Below, one piece after another: positions 15,969-25,272 of a stretch of DNA of 64,000 nucleotides. The notes beneath the pieces are model-generated. The model saw only the letters and a program-made list of their open reading frames with translations, was not told the DNA's origin and did no database searches. Source of the stretch: Gemmatimonadaceae bacterium (GTDB lineage Bacteria > Gemmatimonadota > Gemmatimonadetes > Gemmatimonadales > Gemmatimonadaceae); the NCBI GenBank assembly GCA_035606695.1, contig DATNEW010000026.1, positions 477,896 to 541,895 of the forward strand. Reading direction: 5' to 3'. Positions within the stretch are counted from its first letter, which is position 1. Every line of letters begins with the position of its first letter. The position numbers and the translations under genes were made by a program.

Positions 15969-18482
15969 ATGCGCGACAACGGTAGGAGCTCCAGCCGCCT
16001 CGGCCTTCTGGACGTGCGCGCCATTCTGAGATCGCTCCGTCGCGCCCCACTCTTCACGACGACCGTCGTTTGCACGCTAGCGCTGGGCATCGGCGCCACG
16101 TCGGCGATCTTCACCGTCGTCGACGCCGTACTGCTGCGGCCGCTGCCGTATCGCGATTCGGGCCGGCTCGTCGCGCTGCGACATACGCTGCTCGGCATCG
16201 GCATTCCGACGGCGGGGCAATCGCTCGGAACGTATTTCCACTATCGGCGATCGAGCCACACGCTGTCCGCGGTTGCGGCTTATCAACGGCCGTCCGTCAA
16301 TCTGTCCGACGCCTCGGGCACGACTGAGCCCGAGCGTGTTTCGGGCGCGAGGGTCACGGCGAATCTCCTGCCGATGCTCGGCATCAAGCCCGCGCTCGGG
16401 CGCTCGTTTACGGAAGAGGAAGACCGGCCGAACGGCGGTAACGTCGCGCTGATCGGCGATGCGCTGTGGCGCCGCCGATACGGCGCAGATCCGCACATCG
16501 TGGGTCGCACCATTCGCGTGGACGCCGCGGCGTTCACGATCATTGGCGTCATGCCGGCCGGCTTCACCTTTCCGGGAGTGAACACCGATCTCTGGCTACC
16601 CCTGCAACTCGACCCCGCGACGACGAACGCGGGCGGATTCAACGTGGCTGCGCTTGGGAGGTTGGCTCCGAACGCCACGGTCGACGGCGCGCAGCGTGAG
16701 CTGAACGATCTCCTCGTGCGCTTGCCCGAGGCGTATCCGAATGTCTACCCCGGACTGCCGACGGCGGGCCTGCTCAAACAATCACGCGCTCGCGCCGTGG
16801 TGCTCACGATGAAGGACGAAGCGATCGGCGGCTTCGCGCGCATATTGTGGATCGTCCTCGCGACCGTCGGACTCGTGCTGGTGGTCACGTGCGCCAACGT
16901 CTCGAACTTGATGCTCGTGCGCGCGCAGGGCCGCGGCCGCGAGATCGCGGTTCGTTCCGCGCTCGGCGCCAGCCGTGGAAATATCCTGGCCGGCTTTCTC
17001 ACCGAAGGCTTGATCCTCGCGATCCTGGGCGCGATTGGCGGGCTCGCGCTCGCGTTCATTGCCGTGCATTTGCTTGTCAACGCCGGTGCACAGAATCTCC
17101 CGCGTCTGAACGAAGTGCGGATGGGCGGCGTGACGTTCGCGTTCACCGCGCTGCTCGCCGTCGTCGTGGCGCTCGTTTGCAGCGTGCTGCCCGCGCTGCG
17201 GCTGCGCGGCGCCAACGTGTCGGCGATGTTGCGCGAGGGCGGCCGCACGGGAACGGCCGGTCGCGGACAACATCGGGCGCAACACACGCTCGTCGTGGTG
17301 CAGATGGCGCTTGCCGTGCTGCTCGTGGCCGGCTCGGGCCTATTGATGCGCACCGTCGCGCACCTTCGCTCGGTGCGCCCGGGGTTCGATCCGGCGAACA
17401 CGCTCGCCTTTACGATCTCGCTGCCGGTGGGCGACATGCCTCACGCGCGCGACGCGGCGCTCTATTATGAATCTTTAATAGATCGCCTTGGCGCGCTGCC
17501 GGGCGTGCGGAGCGTTGGCCTCACGACCAAGCTCCCGCTCATCGGCGGCGAAAGTCTGACGCCGGTCTACATCGAGTCGCAGCCGATGCAGGGCACCACG
17601 CTGCCGCCGGTGTTTCCGTTTCCGGAGGCCACGCCGGGGTACTTCCAGGCCATGCGCATCGCGCTCGTTGCGGGGCGGTTGTTCGGCCCGCCGACCGATC
17701 CGAACGCGGAGAAGGACGTCGTCGTCAGCCGCGCCTTCGCCGAGCGCTTCTGGCACGATCCGACGGGGGCGAGGGCGCTCGGCCAGCACGTGCGTGCGAC
17801 CGTAGAGCAGCCATGGTTCACGATCGTCGGCGTCGTCGAGAGCGTACGCGATTCGTCGCTCACCGCCGACGGGGTCGGCGAGGTCTACACGCCGCTCGTC
17901 ATTCCATCGCCTGAGACGCCGGACAGCACGCGCAACATGCCGCGGTTCGTGTCGATCGTCATGCGCACCGCGGGCGATCCCACGGCGCTCGTGCCGTCGG
18001 TGCGCCGCACCATCTCCGAGCTGCGCGCGAGCATACCGGTGTATGATCTTCAGTCGATGAGCGACGTCCTCGCCCGGACGATGGCGCAAACGACGTTCGT
18101 CCTCGCCATCCTTGGCGCGGCCGCCGCCATCACGCTCATACTCGGTGCTGTCGGTCTGTACGGCGTGATCGCGTACTCGGTCAGCCTGCGTACGCGCGAG
18201 CTCGGCGTACGGATGGCGTTGGGCGCCGCGCCCGGCGCCATTCGCGCCATGATCCTGCACGAGGGCTCCGTGCTCGCGCTGATCGGCATCGGCGCGGGCC
18301 TTGCCGCATTCCTCGGCCTCGGCCGCCTCCTGCGGCGATTGCTCTTCGAGGTCGGCGCGGCGGATCCGGTCACGCTCGCCGTGACGGCGTTCCTGCTCCT
18401 GGCCATCGGTCTCGTCGCGAGCTGGTTGCCCGCACGCCGCGCGGCGCGCGCCGATCCTCTGGACGCACTCCGCGCGGAATAG
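15969..18482 (+). CDS. ADOP-type permease 2 (no prefix domain)
   Basis: 837 residues. TM1 starts near residue 25 (APLFTTTVVCTLALGIGATSA), so the PadR-linked cytoplasmic prefix is absent. The two MacB-like periplasmic domains are each followed by FtsX three-helix blocks; the first carries CANVSNLMLVRAQGRGREIAVRSALG and the last ends RADPLDALRAE. No ATPase or regulator is adjacent on this strand. It converges on ADOP 3 with only 8 bp between stop codons. Confidence 0.9.
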   Translation: MRDNGRSSSRLGLLDVRAILRSLRRAPLFTTTVVCTLALGIGATSAIFTVVDAVLLRPLPYRDSGRLVALRHTLLGIGIPTAGQSLGTYFHYRRSSHTLSAVAAYQRPSVNLSDASGTTEPERVSGARVTANLLPMLGIKPALGRSFTEEEDRPNGGNVALIGDALWRRRYGADPHIVGRTIRVDAAAFTIIGVMPAGFTFPGVNTDLWLPLQLDPATTNAGGFNVAALGRLAPNATVDGAQRELNDLLVRLPEAYPNVYPGLPTAGLLKQSRARAVVLTMKDEAIGGFARILWIVLATVGLVLVVTCANVSNLMLVRAQGRGREIAVRSALGASRGNILAGFLTEGLILAILGAIGGLALAFIAVHLLVNAGAQNLPRLNEVRMGGVTFAFTALLAVVVALVCSVLPALRLRGANVSAMLREGGRTGTAGRGQHRAQHTLVVVQMALAVLLVAGSGLLMRTVAHLRSVRPGFDPANTLAFTISLPVGDMPHARDAALYYESLIDRLGALPGVRSVGLTTKLPLIGGESLTPVYIESQPMQGTTLPPVFPFPEATPGYFQAMRIALVAGRLFGPPTDPNAEKDVVVSRAFAERFWHDPTGARALGQHVRATVEQPWFTIVGVVESVRDSSLTADGVGEVYTPLVIPSPETPDSTRNMPRFVSIVMRTAGDPTALVPSVRRTISELRASIPVYDLQSMSDVLARTMAQTTFVLAILGAAAAITLILGAVGLYGVIAYSVSLRTRELGVRMALGAAPGAIRAMILHEGSVLALIGIGAGLAAFLGLGRLLRRLLFEVGAADPVTLAVTAFLLLAIGLVASWLPARRAARADPLDALRAE

Positions 18483-18490
18483 CGGGCCCG

Positions 18491-21172
18491 CTATCTCAGA
18501 ACTGTAATAGGATCGACGCGGCTCGCCCGGCGCACCGGCAGCAGCAGCGCGATGGTCGCGCAAAGCGCCAACGTCAACACCGCGAGGCCGATCGCGACGG
18601 GATCGAACTGTCCGACGCCGAACAGTTGCGCGCGCAGCATTCGCGCCGCGGTGACGACTCCGATCGTGCCGATCGCCAGCCCCGCGGCCATCCAGACGCC
18701 CCCTTGGCGCAGCACCAGCCGCACGATCGCGCCGCGCGATGCGCCGAGCGCGACGCGAACGCCAAACTCTCGTTCGCGGGCGGCGGCCATGTTGGCGAAC
18801 ATCGCGTAGACGCCGACTGACGCCAGCAGCAACGCGAGACCGCCGAACGACGCCATCAGTATCACGGGTAAGCGGTGGATTCTAAACGTATCGCCGAGCA
18901 CCTCGTCCATCGCCTGTACTTTGTAGATCGGAATCATCGGATCGACCGATCCGATCGCCTTGCGTACGCTGGCGGTGAGCGCCGTCGGATCACCCGACGT
19001 GCGGATCACGAAGACGTTGCCGTACGACGACTGGCGGAACGGAAGGTAGAGCATTGGTTCGGGAGAGAGATGCGTCGGATCGTTTCGCACGCTGCCGACG
19101 ACGCCGACGATGGTAATCCACGGCGCGGTTGGATTCGGCGGGCCGATGTGAACGTGCGCGCCGACGGCGCCGCCCTTCGGCCAGTACCGCCTCGCCATCG
19201 CTTCGTTGATGATCATGACCGGTGGCATGCTGTCGCGATCGATCGACGCGTCGAACAGCCGTCCTTCCTTCAACGGAATGTCCATCGTGCGGAAGTAGCT
19301 CTCCGACGCGCCGACCGTGAGCATGAACGGAACGGGCTCGTTCGGCGCCCACGGCGAATTCTGAATGAACAATCCGTTGCTGTTGTGAACCATCGTCGGT
19401 AGCGCGGACACGACTGCGACGCCTTTCACGCCCGGCAGAGCGCTCACCTTTTGTTGCAATGCATCGAAAAGCTGGTTGCGCGCGGCGAGCGTGGAGTATT
19501 TCGCGTTCGGAGGCTGCACCGTCAGTGTCAGGAGATTCTCCGGTTTGAATCCGATGGGCGCCGTTGTCATTGCGACCAGGCTTCGTACGAGGAGTCCCGC
19601 CGCGGCGAGCAAACTCACACAGAGCGCGATCTGTCCGGCGACGAGCACGCCGCGCAAGCGCCGCGAACGAACGCTTTCACTGGCGCCGCGTGTTTCGTCG
19701 CGAAGCGTCCGCTGTGGATCGGCGCGCCCCACCGACAGCGCGGGGCCGACGCCAAAGGCGAGTCCCGTCAGCAGCGCGAGTGCGAAGGTGACGAGAATCG
19801 CACCCGTGTCGAGTGACAGCGTCGCGTATGACGGAATGACGTTCAGCGCGAGACCGCGCAGGAGACTGAGGCCCGCCATCGCCAGCGCCAGGCCCGCGAC
19901 GCCGCCGGCGACGGCCAGCAGCACGCTCTCGGTGAGCAATTGCCGAACGAGCCGTCCGCGGCCGGCGCCGAGCGCGACGCGCACCGCGAATTCCTTGCGG
20001 CGCGAGATAGTGCGTGACAAAAGCGCTCCGGCGAGATTCGCGCACGTGATGAGCAGCACGAGCCCTGCGCTCGCGAGCAGCACGAGGAGCGGTCCCCGTG
20101 TGTCGCCCACCATGGCGTTGCGCAGCGAAACGGCGGTCAGGCCAATGCCGAGATTGTCTTTCGCATACAGTTTCTCGAGCTCGGCACCGATGGAGCTCAT
20201 CTCGCGCGCGGCGGCGTCGTACGACACACCCGGTTTCAATCGTCCGATGAAGCCAAAGTTGTGCGAGCCGCGCACCGTGATCGGATTGCCCATGAAGAGC
20301 GAAACGGCGAGTGGTTGATAAAAGTCGGTTTGGTCGTCGGGCGGCACGAAGTCGCGGGGCAGCACGCCGACGATGGTGCGCGGAAGGCCGTTGAGGCGAA
20401 TCGTCTTGCCGATCACGGCCGCATCGCCGGCGAAGAGACGCTGCCACGCGCCGTACGAGATCATCGCAACCGTCGTCGTGTCGTGCAACGCATCGTCGTC
20501 GCGGAAGCCGGGCCCGCGCAGCGGCGACACACCGAGCGTGCGCAGCAGCTGCGGCTCGATGAACATCGCTTTCACCATCTGCGGCGTTCCATTGGTCTCA
20601 TACACGGCGTCGTGCGCATTCAGAAACGCGCCGAGACTGCTGAACGAATGCTGCCGTTCGCGAATGTCGCTCACGGTACCGGCGCTCAGCGCGCCGCGCT
20701 GCGACGTGCCGTCGCGGAACGGACAGAAAATGCGCATGAGCCGCGACGACTGCGCGTACGGCAGCGCGTCGAGCAGCACCGACTTCACCACGCCGAACAC
20801 CGCGGCATTGGCGCCGATGCCAAGCGCCAGCGTCACGACCGCGAGCAATGAGAAGAGCGGGGCGCGAACGGCTGAACGGCCGGCGAACCGAAGATCCTGC
20901 CGGAGGTCGTCGAGCCAGTCACGGCGCGCTTCCGCCTTGCGTTCGTCGCTGAGCAGGCGCGCGCAGACCTCGCGCACCGCCGCGACGTCGCCGAAGCGCT
21001 CGAACGCCGCGCGTCGCGCCTGATCGGGCGTCATGCCGCTGGCGATGCAGCCGCGAATGCGCTCCTCGAGATGGAAGCCCAGCTCGTCGTCCACCTCGGC
21101 CTCCGGCTTCGGAGCGACGAACTGGAGATCGCGGTCGGCGCGATGCGGGTCGGACTGGTCGTGATGGCTCAT
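18491..21172 (-). CDS. ADOP-type permease 3 (with prefix domain)
   Basis: 893 residues. Residues ~25-85 form the cytoplasmic prefix (DDELGFHLEERIRGCIASGM, then TPDQARRAAFERFGD), helical and rich in charged residues. TM1 follows near 105-125 (APLFSLLAVVTLALGIGANA). The first FtsX block has TCANLAGALLSRTISRRKEF, the second the usual SRVDPITVLR end. It begins 10 bp after padR-2, so the pair is an operon. Confidence 0.9.
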   Translation of the reverse strand: MSHHDQSDPHRADRDLQFVAPKPEAEVDDELGFHLEERIRGCIASGMTPDQARRAAFERFGDVAAVREVCARLLSDERKAEARRDWLDDLRQDLRFAGRSAVRAPLFSLLAVVTLALGIGANAAVFGVVKSVLLDALPYAQSSRLMRIFCPFRDGTSQRGALSAGTVSDIRERQHSFSSLGAFLNAHDAVYETNGTPQMVKAMFIEPQLLRTLGVSPLRGPGFRDDDALHDTTTVAMISYGAWQRLFAGDAAVIGKTIRLNGLPRTIVGVLPRDFVPPDDQTDFYQPLAVSLFMGNPITVRGSHNFGFIGRLKPGVSYDAAAREMSSIGAELEKLYAKDNLGIGLTAVSLRNAMVGDTRGPLLVLLASAGLVLLITCANLAGALLSRTISRRKEFAVRVALGAGRGRLVRQLLTESVLLAVAGGVAGLALAMAGLSLLRGLALNVIPSYATLSLDTGAILVTFALALLTGLAFGVGPALSVGRADPQRTLRDETRGASESVRSRRLRGVLVAGQIALCVSLLAAAGLLVRSLVAMTTAPIGFKPENLLTLTVQPPNAKYSTLAARNQLFDALQQKVSALPGVKGVAVVSALPTMVHNSNGLFIQNSPWAPNEPVPFMLTVGASESYFRTMDIPLKEGRLFDASIDRDSMPPVMIINEAMARRYWPKGGAVGAHVHIGPPNPTAPWITIVGVVGSVRNDPTHLSPEPMLYLPFRQSSYGNVFVIRTSGDPTALTASVRKAIGSVDPMIPIYKVQAMDEVLGDTFRIHRLPVILMASFGGLALLLASVGVYAMFANMAAAREREFGVRVALGASRGAIVRLVLRQGGVWMAAGLAIGTIGVVTAARMLRAQLFGVGQFDPVAIGLAVLTLALCATIALLLPVRRASRVDPITVLR

Positions 21173-21182
21173 CGTCTCTCTC

Positions 21183-21536
21183 TCACTTCGCCCAGGTGGG
21201 GACAGTCTTGGTGTTGATGGCTTGATCGACCGCGCGGGCGAAGCGCTGCCAACCCGACGTCTGTTCCCGGAACTGCCGCCGCCCTTCGGCGGTGAGGTGG
21301 TAGTACTTGGCGCGGCGGTTGTTTTCGGTGACGCCCCACTGCGATTTGATCCATCCCTTGCGCGACATGCGGTAGAGCGCGGGATAGAGCGAGCCTTCCT
21401 CGACGCTCAGCACGTCGTTGGTGGCGGACTCGATCCAGCTCGCGATGCCGTAGCCGTGCATCGGCGCCCACGAGAGCGTCTTGAGCACGAGGAGCTCGAC
21501 GGTGCCTTGAAGAAGGCCGGATTCTTTCTCGAACAT
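21183..21536 (-). CDS. PadR-family transcriptional regulator 2
   Basis: 117 residues with the whole PadR winged helix: GTVELLVLKTLSWAPMHGYG, VEEGSLYPALYRMSRKGWI, and the wing RAKYYHLTAEGRRQF. The C-terminal helix is short. Its downstream gene is ADOP 3; the divergent upstream neighbour is ADOP 4, whose start lies 171 bp away, so one operator could govern both directions. It is clearly related to padR-1 and padR-3 in this window but not identical in the recognition helix. Confidence 0.9.
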   Translation of the reverse strand: MFEKESGLLQGTVELLVLKTLSWAPMHGYGIASWIESATNDVLSVEEGSLYPALYRMSRKGWIKSQWGVTENNRRAKYYHLTAEGRRQFREQTSGWQRFARAVDQAINTKTVPTWAK

Positions 21537-21604
21537 GGGATGATGGGATCGGAGAAGGCGTGCCGGATCAGACAGCGGGACCGGCGAAATGGTTTACTAT
21601 GCGG

Positions 21605-21635
21605 GTCTAGGGAAGATGGTGTCGGTTCCTTAGAC
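21605..21635. promoter_or_regulatory. Inverted repeat between divergent padR-2 and ADOP 4
   Basis: GTCTAGGGAA (21605-21614) and TTCCTTAGAC (21626-21635) pair at 9 of 10 positions with an 11-bp spacer. The position between divergent genes suits an operator for padR-2; no clear -35/-10 pair was found here. Confidence 0.45.
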
Positions 21636-21707
21636 GCGCCAGGGGAACGGTTCGGGCCGGCCGGCCGTGGCACCCAACCCTTTCAGGGCGAACATTGTCG
21701 AACGGTC

Positions 21708-24164
21708 ATGAACCCAGCCGCCCGACTCGCCGCCTTCTCCGACGATCTCCGCCGAGACGTCTCGCTCGCCGCCCGCGGCATGCGCAACTCGCCGGGATTC
21801 ACGGCCATCGCGGTCATCGCGCTCGCCCTGGGACTCGGCGCCACGACCGCCATTCTCAGCGTCGTGAACGGCGTGCTGCTTCGCCCGCTTCCGTACGCCG
21901 ACGCCGGCAGGCTCACGGTCGTGCTGCACGAAGGGCGCTCGCCCGTCGCGCCGGCCAACTATCTCGACTGGAAAGCGGAGTCGCGCGCGTTCAGTGAAAT
22001 GGGCGCCGCCGAATTCTGGTCGCCCGATCTCACCGGTGGCGACGACCCGCAACAAATCCTCGGCCTCCACGTCACGCCTTCATTGATGCACCTCCTCCGC
22101 GTGCAGCCGATGATGGGCCGGCTGTTCACCGACGCCGATCTCCGAGCCGAGCATACGCCCGTGCTCATCAGCCATCGCCTGTGGCAGACGCAGTTCGCGC
22201 GCGATCCCCACATCGTCGGCCGCACGATGTCCCTCAACGCCGCGACATACTCGATCGTCGGTGTGATGCCGCCGTCGTTTCGTTTCGCGCCATTCTGGGC
22301 GACGGGCGCCGAACTGTGGGCGCCGCTCGAATTCGGCGCGCGGGCGACGAGTCGCGACGGGCAGAGTCTTCGCATCTTCGCGCGCCTTGCGACGGGCGTG
22401 AGCCTCTCGCGCGCGCAAACCGATCTCGATGCGATCACGCGCCGCCTGGAACGCGAGTATCCCGGCACCAATCGCGACGTTCGCGTCGTTGCGCTGCGGG
22501 ACAAAGTGATCGGCACCGTGCGCGACCCGCTGCTCCTTCTGCTCGGCGCCGTGGTGTTCATTCTCTTGATTGCGTGCGCGAACGTTGCCCACATGCTGCT
22601 CGCGCGGGGCAGTGCGCGCGGCCGTGAGATGGCGGTGCGACTCGCGATGGGCGCGACGCCCGGCCGCCTCATGCGCCAGTTGCTCGTCGAGAGCAGTGCG
22701 CTCGCCGTCGCCGGCGGTATTGCGGGCATCGGTCTCGCCTGGCTCGGCGTACGCTATCTCTCGGCGGTCGAGCCCGCGTTCGTGCCGCGTGTCGCGAAGG
22801 TCGGTCTCGATTGGCGCGTACTGCTTGTCGCGCTCGCGCTCGTGAGCATCACGACGATCCTCTGCGGCCTTCTGCCGGCGGTGAAGTCGATTCAGGTCCG
22901 GCCTGCCGAGACGATTCGGGATGCCGCGGGCGGCTCGAGCGTTGGTTCGTCGCAACAGCGGCTGCGCGATACGCTCGTCGTCTCTGAATTCGCGCTCGCG
23001 CTGGTGCTGTTGATCGGAGCGGGACTGATGATTCGAAGCTTCGTCGCACTGCGATCGATCGATCCCGGATTCGACGCGCGCGGCGTGGTGTCGATGCGGG
23101 TTGCGACGACCGGCACCGCGGCCGCGGATTCGTCGCGACACGCGGGCTTCTATGCGAATGTGCTTTCGCGTTTGCGCGCCGTGCCGGGAGTAGAGCAGGC
23201 GAGCTTCATCAATCATCTCCCCATCGCCGGCGATGCATGGGGCACGCATTTCCGCACGGAGATTGGTCCGGTGCCTCGCCCGGGCGACTGGCCGCGGGCC
23301 ACCTATCGAGTGGTGATGCCCGGCTACTTCGCGACGATGCACATTCGTCTGCTGCGCGGTCGCGACGTGAACGACGGCGATCGCGCCGGCACGCCGCAGG
23401 TAGCCGTGATCAATGAGTTCATGGCACGCAAGCACTGGCCCGGCCAGGATGCGCTGGGGAAGAGATTTTTCATCGATGACTCGACCGCGATCACCGTGGT
23501 CGGTGTCGTCGCCAACGTCGTCCGACAGGAATGGACCGCGACGCCGGAAGAAGAGCTCTACCTTCCGTTCTCGCAGCAGAATTCGTACGTCGCCGGCACG
23601 GGAGCGAGCCGCTACATGACGCTCGTGGTGCGATTGCGGTGCGCGCATACCGGGTGCAACGCCGCCGGAGCCGCGGCGTCGATTCGCGGTGCCGTGCGCT
23701 CGGTCGAGCGAAATGCGCCGATCTCCGACGTGCAGACCATGACCGCGGTGATCGATCGCGCCACGGGCGACGCACGCCTCTACTTCATGCTGCTTGCTGC
23801 CTTCGCGGCCGTTGGCGCGACACTCGCCGCGATCGGTATCTATGGCGTCATCAGCTACGCGGTCGCGCGCCGCCGCCGCGAGCTGGGCATTCGTCTCGCC
23901 CTTGGCGCCCAACCGTCGGCGATTCGCCGGCTCGTGCTCGCGCATACGACAAGGCTCGCCGCGGTTGGTGCGGCGTTTGGGATCGTGCTCTCGGTTCTAC
24001 TCGCGCCGTTACTTCGGCAACTTCTGTATGGCGTGCACGCGTTGGATCCCGTCGTGTTCGCGGGCGCGATCGTCGCGCTCGCCGCCGTCGCGGCGCTCGC
24101 GAGTGCGATCCCGGTGCAGCGCGCCTCGGCCATCGATCCGGCGATCACGATGCGCGCGAACTGA
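21708..24164 (+). CDS. ADOP-type permease 4 (no prefix domain)
   Basis: 818 residues from the ATG at 21708. TM1 appears by residue 27 (SPGFTAIAVIALALGLGATTA), leaving no room for the prefix domain. The first FtsX block contains ACANVAHMLLARGSARGREM, the second SYAVARRRRELGIRLALGAQ, and it ends SAIDPAITMRAN. It is divergent from padR-2. The frame is open for 162 codons upstream, but that part lies over padR-2 and the intergenic inverted repeat. Confidence 0.9.
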   Translation: MNPAARLAAFSDDLRRDVSLAARGMRNSPGFTAIAVIALALGLGATTAILSVVNGVLLRPLPYADAGRLTVVLHEGRSPVAPANYLDWKAESRAFSEMGAAEFWSPDLTGGDDPQQILGLHVTPSLMHLLRVQPMMGRLFTDADLRAEHTPVLISHRLWQTQFARDPHIVGRTMSLNAATYSIVGVMPPSFRFAPFWATGAELWAPLEFGARATSRDGQSLRIFARLATGVSLSRAQTDLDAITRRLEREYPGTNRDVRVVALRDKVIGTVRDPLLLLLGAVVFILLIACANVAHMLLARGSARGREMAVRLAMGATPGRLMRQLLVESSALAVAGGIAGIGLAWLGVRYLSAVEPAFVPRVAKVGLDWRVLLVALALVSITTILCGLLPAVKSIQVRPAETIRDAAGGSSVGSSQQRLRDTLVVSEFALALVLLIGAGLMIRSFVALRSIDPGFDARGVVSMRVATTGTAAADSSRHAGFYANVLSRLRAVPGVEQASFINHLPIAGDAWGTHFRTEIGPVPRPGDWPRATYRVVMPGYFATMHIRLLRGRDVNDGDRAGTPQVAVINEFMARKHWPGQDALGKRFFIDDSTAITVVGVVANVVRQEWTATPEEELYLPFSQQNSYVAGTGASRYMTLVVRLRCAHTGCNAAGAAASIRGAVRSVERNAPISDVQTMTAVIDRATGDARLYFMLLAAFAAVGATLAAIGIYGVISYAVARRRRELGIRLALGAQPSAIRRLVLAHTTRLAAVGAAFGIVLSVLLAPLLRQLLYGVHALDPVVFAGAIVALAAVAALASAIPVQRASAIDPAITMRAN

Positions 24165-24196
24165 GCACTCACCGCGACGGCAGTGAGGGTGGCGTT

Positions 24197-24240
24197 GTCA
24201 TCCTTCGGTCGCTGCGCTGCGCGCCTCCGCTCGGGATGAC
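24197..24240. repeat. REP-like palindromic repeat, copy 3 (short form)
   Basis: Only 44 bp: GTCATCC at one end and GGATGAC at the other around a TTCGGTCGCTGCGC / GCGCGCCTCCGCTC core. It looks like an internally deleted version of the longer copies and sits between two convergent genes. Confidence 0.75.
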
Positions 24241-24254
24241 AAATGAGGTGGATC

Positions 24255-24548
24255 TCACTTCACCGCGAGAATCTCCGGCTGATCGATCGCCGGCGGCTTT
24301 GCAAACAGTTCATCAGCCCGGGCGAAGAGCGCTTTGGCAATGTCGCCCGAAAGGTGCGCGTCGCGGCCCTGCTGATCCGCGAACGTGTCGAAGATGCCGA
24401 AGCGATTGGGCCCGAGCTTGAGCGCGTACCAGCTCACCGTGCCTGCTTCGCGTTGCGCCATCGGCAGCGCCGAGGTGAGAAACTGTTCGACTTCCTGCTC
24501 TTTGCCCGCCTTCGCCTCGAGTACCGCGAGAATTCCAAGCTTTTCCAT
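24255..24548 (-). CDS. Antibiotic biosynthesis monooxygenase (ABM) / quinol monooxygenase-like
   Basis: 97 residues, the typical size of a single ABM domain (dimeric alpha+beta barrel). KLGILAVLEAKAGKEQEVEQ starts the first strand, and VSWYALKLGPNRFGIFDTFAD carries the conserved W-Y and F-DTF features. DAHLSGDIAKAL supplies the conserved His of the family. Members oxidise quinols or phenolics without cofactors, or simply act as small ligand-binding proteins. It lies downstream of the ABC genes on the same strand, with a 37-bp gap, and may be cotranscribed. Confidence 0.8.
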   Translation of the reverse strand: MEKLGILAVLEAKAGKEQEVEQFLTSALPMAQREAGTVSWYALKLGPNRFGIFDTFADQQGRDAHLSGDIAKALFARADELFAKPPAIDQPEILAVK

Positions 24549-24585
24549 GACCGCTCCCGTTGAATACGCCTGTCACACTGCCGGG

Positions 24586-25272
24586 CTACGACGCCCCGCC
24601 GACGTATCCGGTGAGGGCCGCGAGAATTCCGGCGGCATCGCGCTCGTGGCGTTCGATGTGTCCCGCTCGAACGACGACGATTCCGTCCGCCAGGCCCGTG
24701 AAGGCCGAAAGGTCGTGCGTGGCGAGGAGCACGGTGACGCCCGTGGTCCGAAGCGCCACGACCCATTCGCGGACGAACTGTCGCATCTGCGCGTCGAGCG
24801 TCTCGAGCGGCTCATCGAGAATGATGACGCGCGGCTCGCCGACGAGCGCGGTTGCCAGCATCGCGCGCCGCCGCTGGCCCATTGAGAGTTCTCGAATGGT
24901 GCGTCCGGCGAGCTCGAACAGTCCGACGCGGTCGAGCGCCGTGACCACCGACGCAAGCGGCGCGCGTCGCAGACTCGCGACGAGCTGCAGCATGTCGAGC
25001 ACCGTCGCGTACGGTGTGAGCTCCGGACTTTCCGGCACGTACGCCAATTGTTGGCGCGCACCGACTTCGTCACGCCACACGTCGCACGATCCGATCGTGA
25101 TCGTGCCGGTGCGCGGCATTTCGACGCCCGCGATCAAACGCAGCAGCGTGCTCTTGCCCGAGCCATTCGCGCCGACGACCAGTGTCAAACCGGGCTCGAT
25201 GTCGAGCGCTGGAACGTCGAGCGTCGAGACCGCGGGGTCGTAACCGAAGGTGACGTCGCGGAGCGCAATCAT
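24586..25272 (-). CDS. ABC transporter ATP-binding protein
   Basis: 228 residues. Walker A GANGSGKST near 33-41, signature LSMGQRRR, Walker B VIILDEPL and the H-loop ATHD are all present, so it should be an active ATPase. The size and motif set fit CcmA/ABC-2-type subunits rather than MacB-type. It starts at the ATG overlapping the stop of the permease gene (ATGA), so the two subunits are made together. This is the only ABC ATPase in the window; nothing shows that it serves the ADOP permeases. Confidence 0.9.
   Translation of the reverse strand: MIALRDVTFGYDPAVSTLDVPALDIEPGLTLVVGANGSGKSTLLRLIAGVEMPRTGTITIGSCDVWRDEVGARQQLAYVPESPELTPYATVLDMLQLVASLRRAPLASVVTALDRVGLFELAGRTIRELSMGQRRRAMLATALVGEPRVIILDEPLETLDAQMRQFVREWVVALRTTGVTVLLATHDLSAFTGLADGIVVVRAGHIERHERDAAGILAALTGYVGGAS

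Noticed and set aside
22080..23945. 621-codon open frame on the minus strand
   Set aside because: It is the shadow of ADOP 4; the composition is Arg/Glu/His-rich and no family motif is visible.
24586..25272. ATPase as the partner of all the ADOP permeases
   Set aside because: Its translational coupling to a separate membrane subunit and its CcmA-like motif set show that it belongs to that pair; nothing ties it to the ADOP genes.
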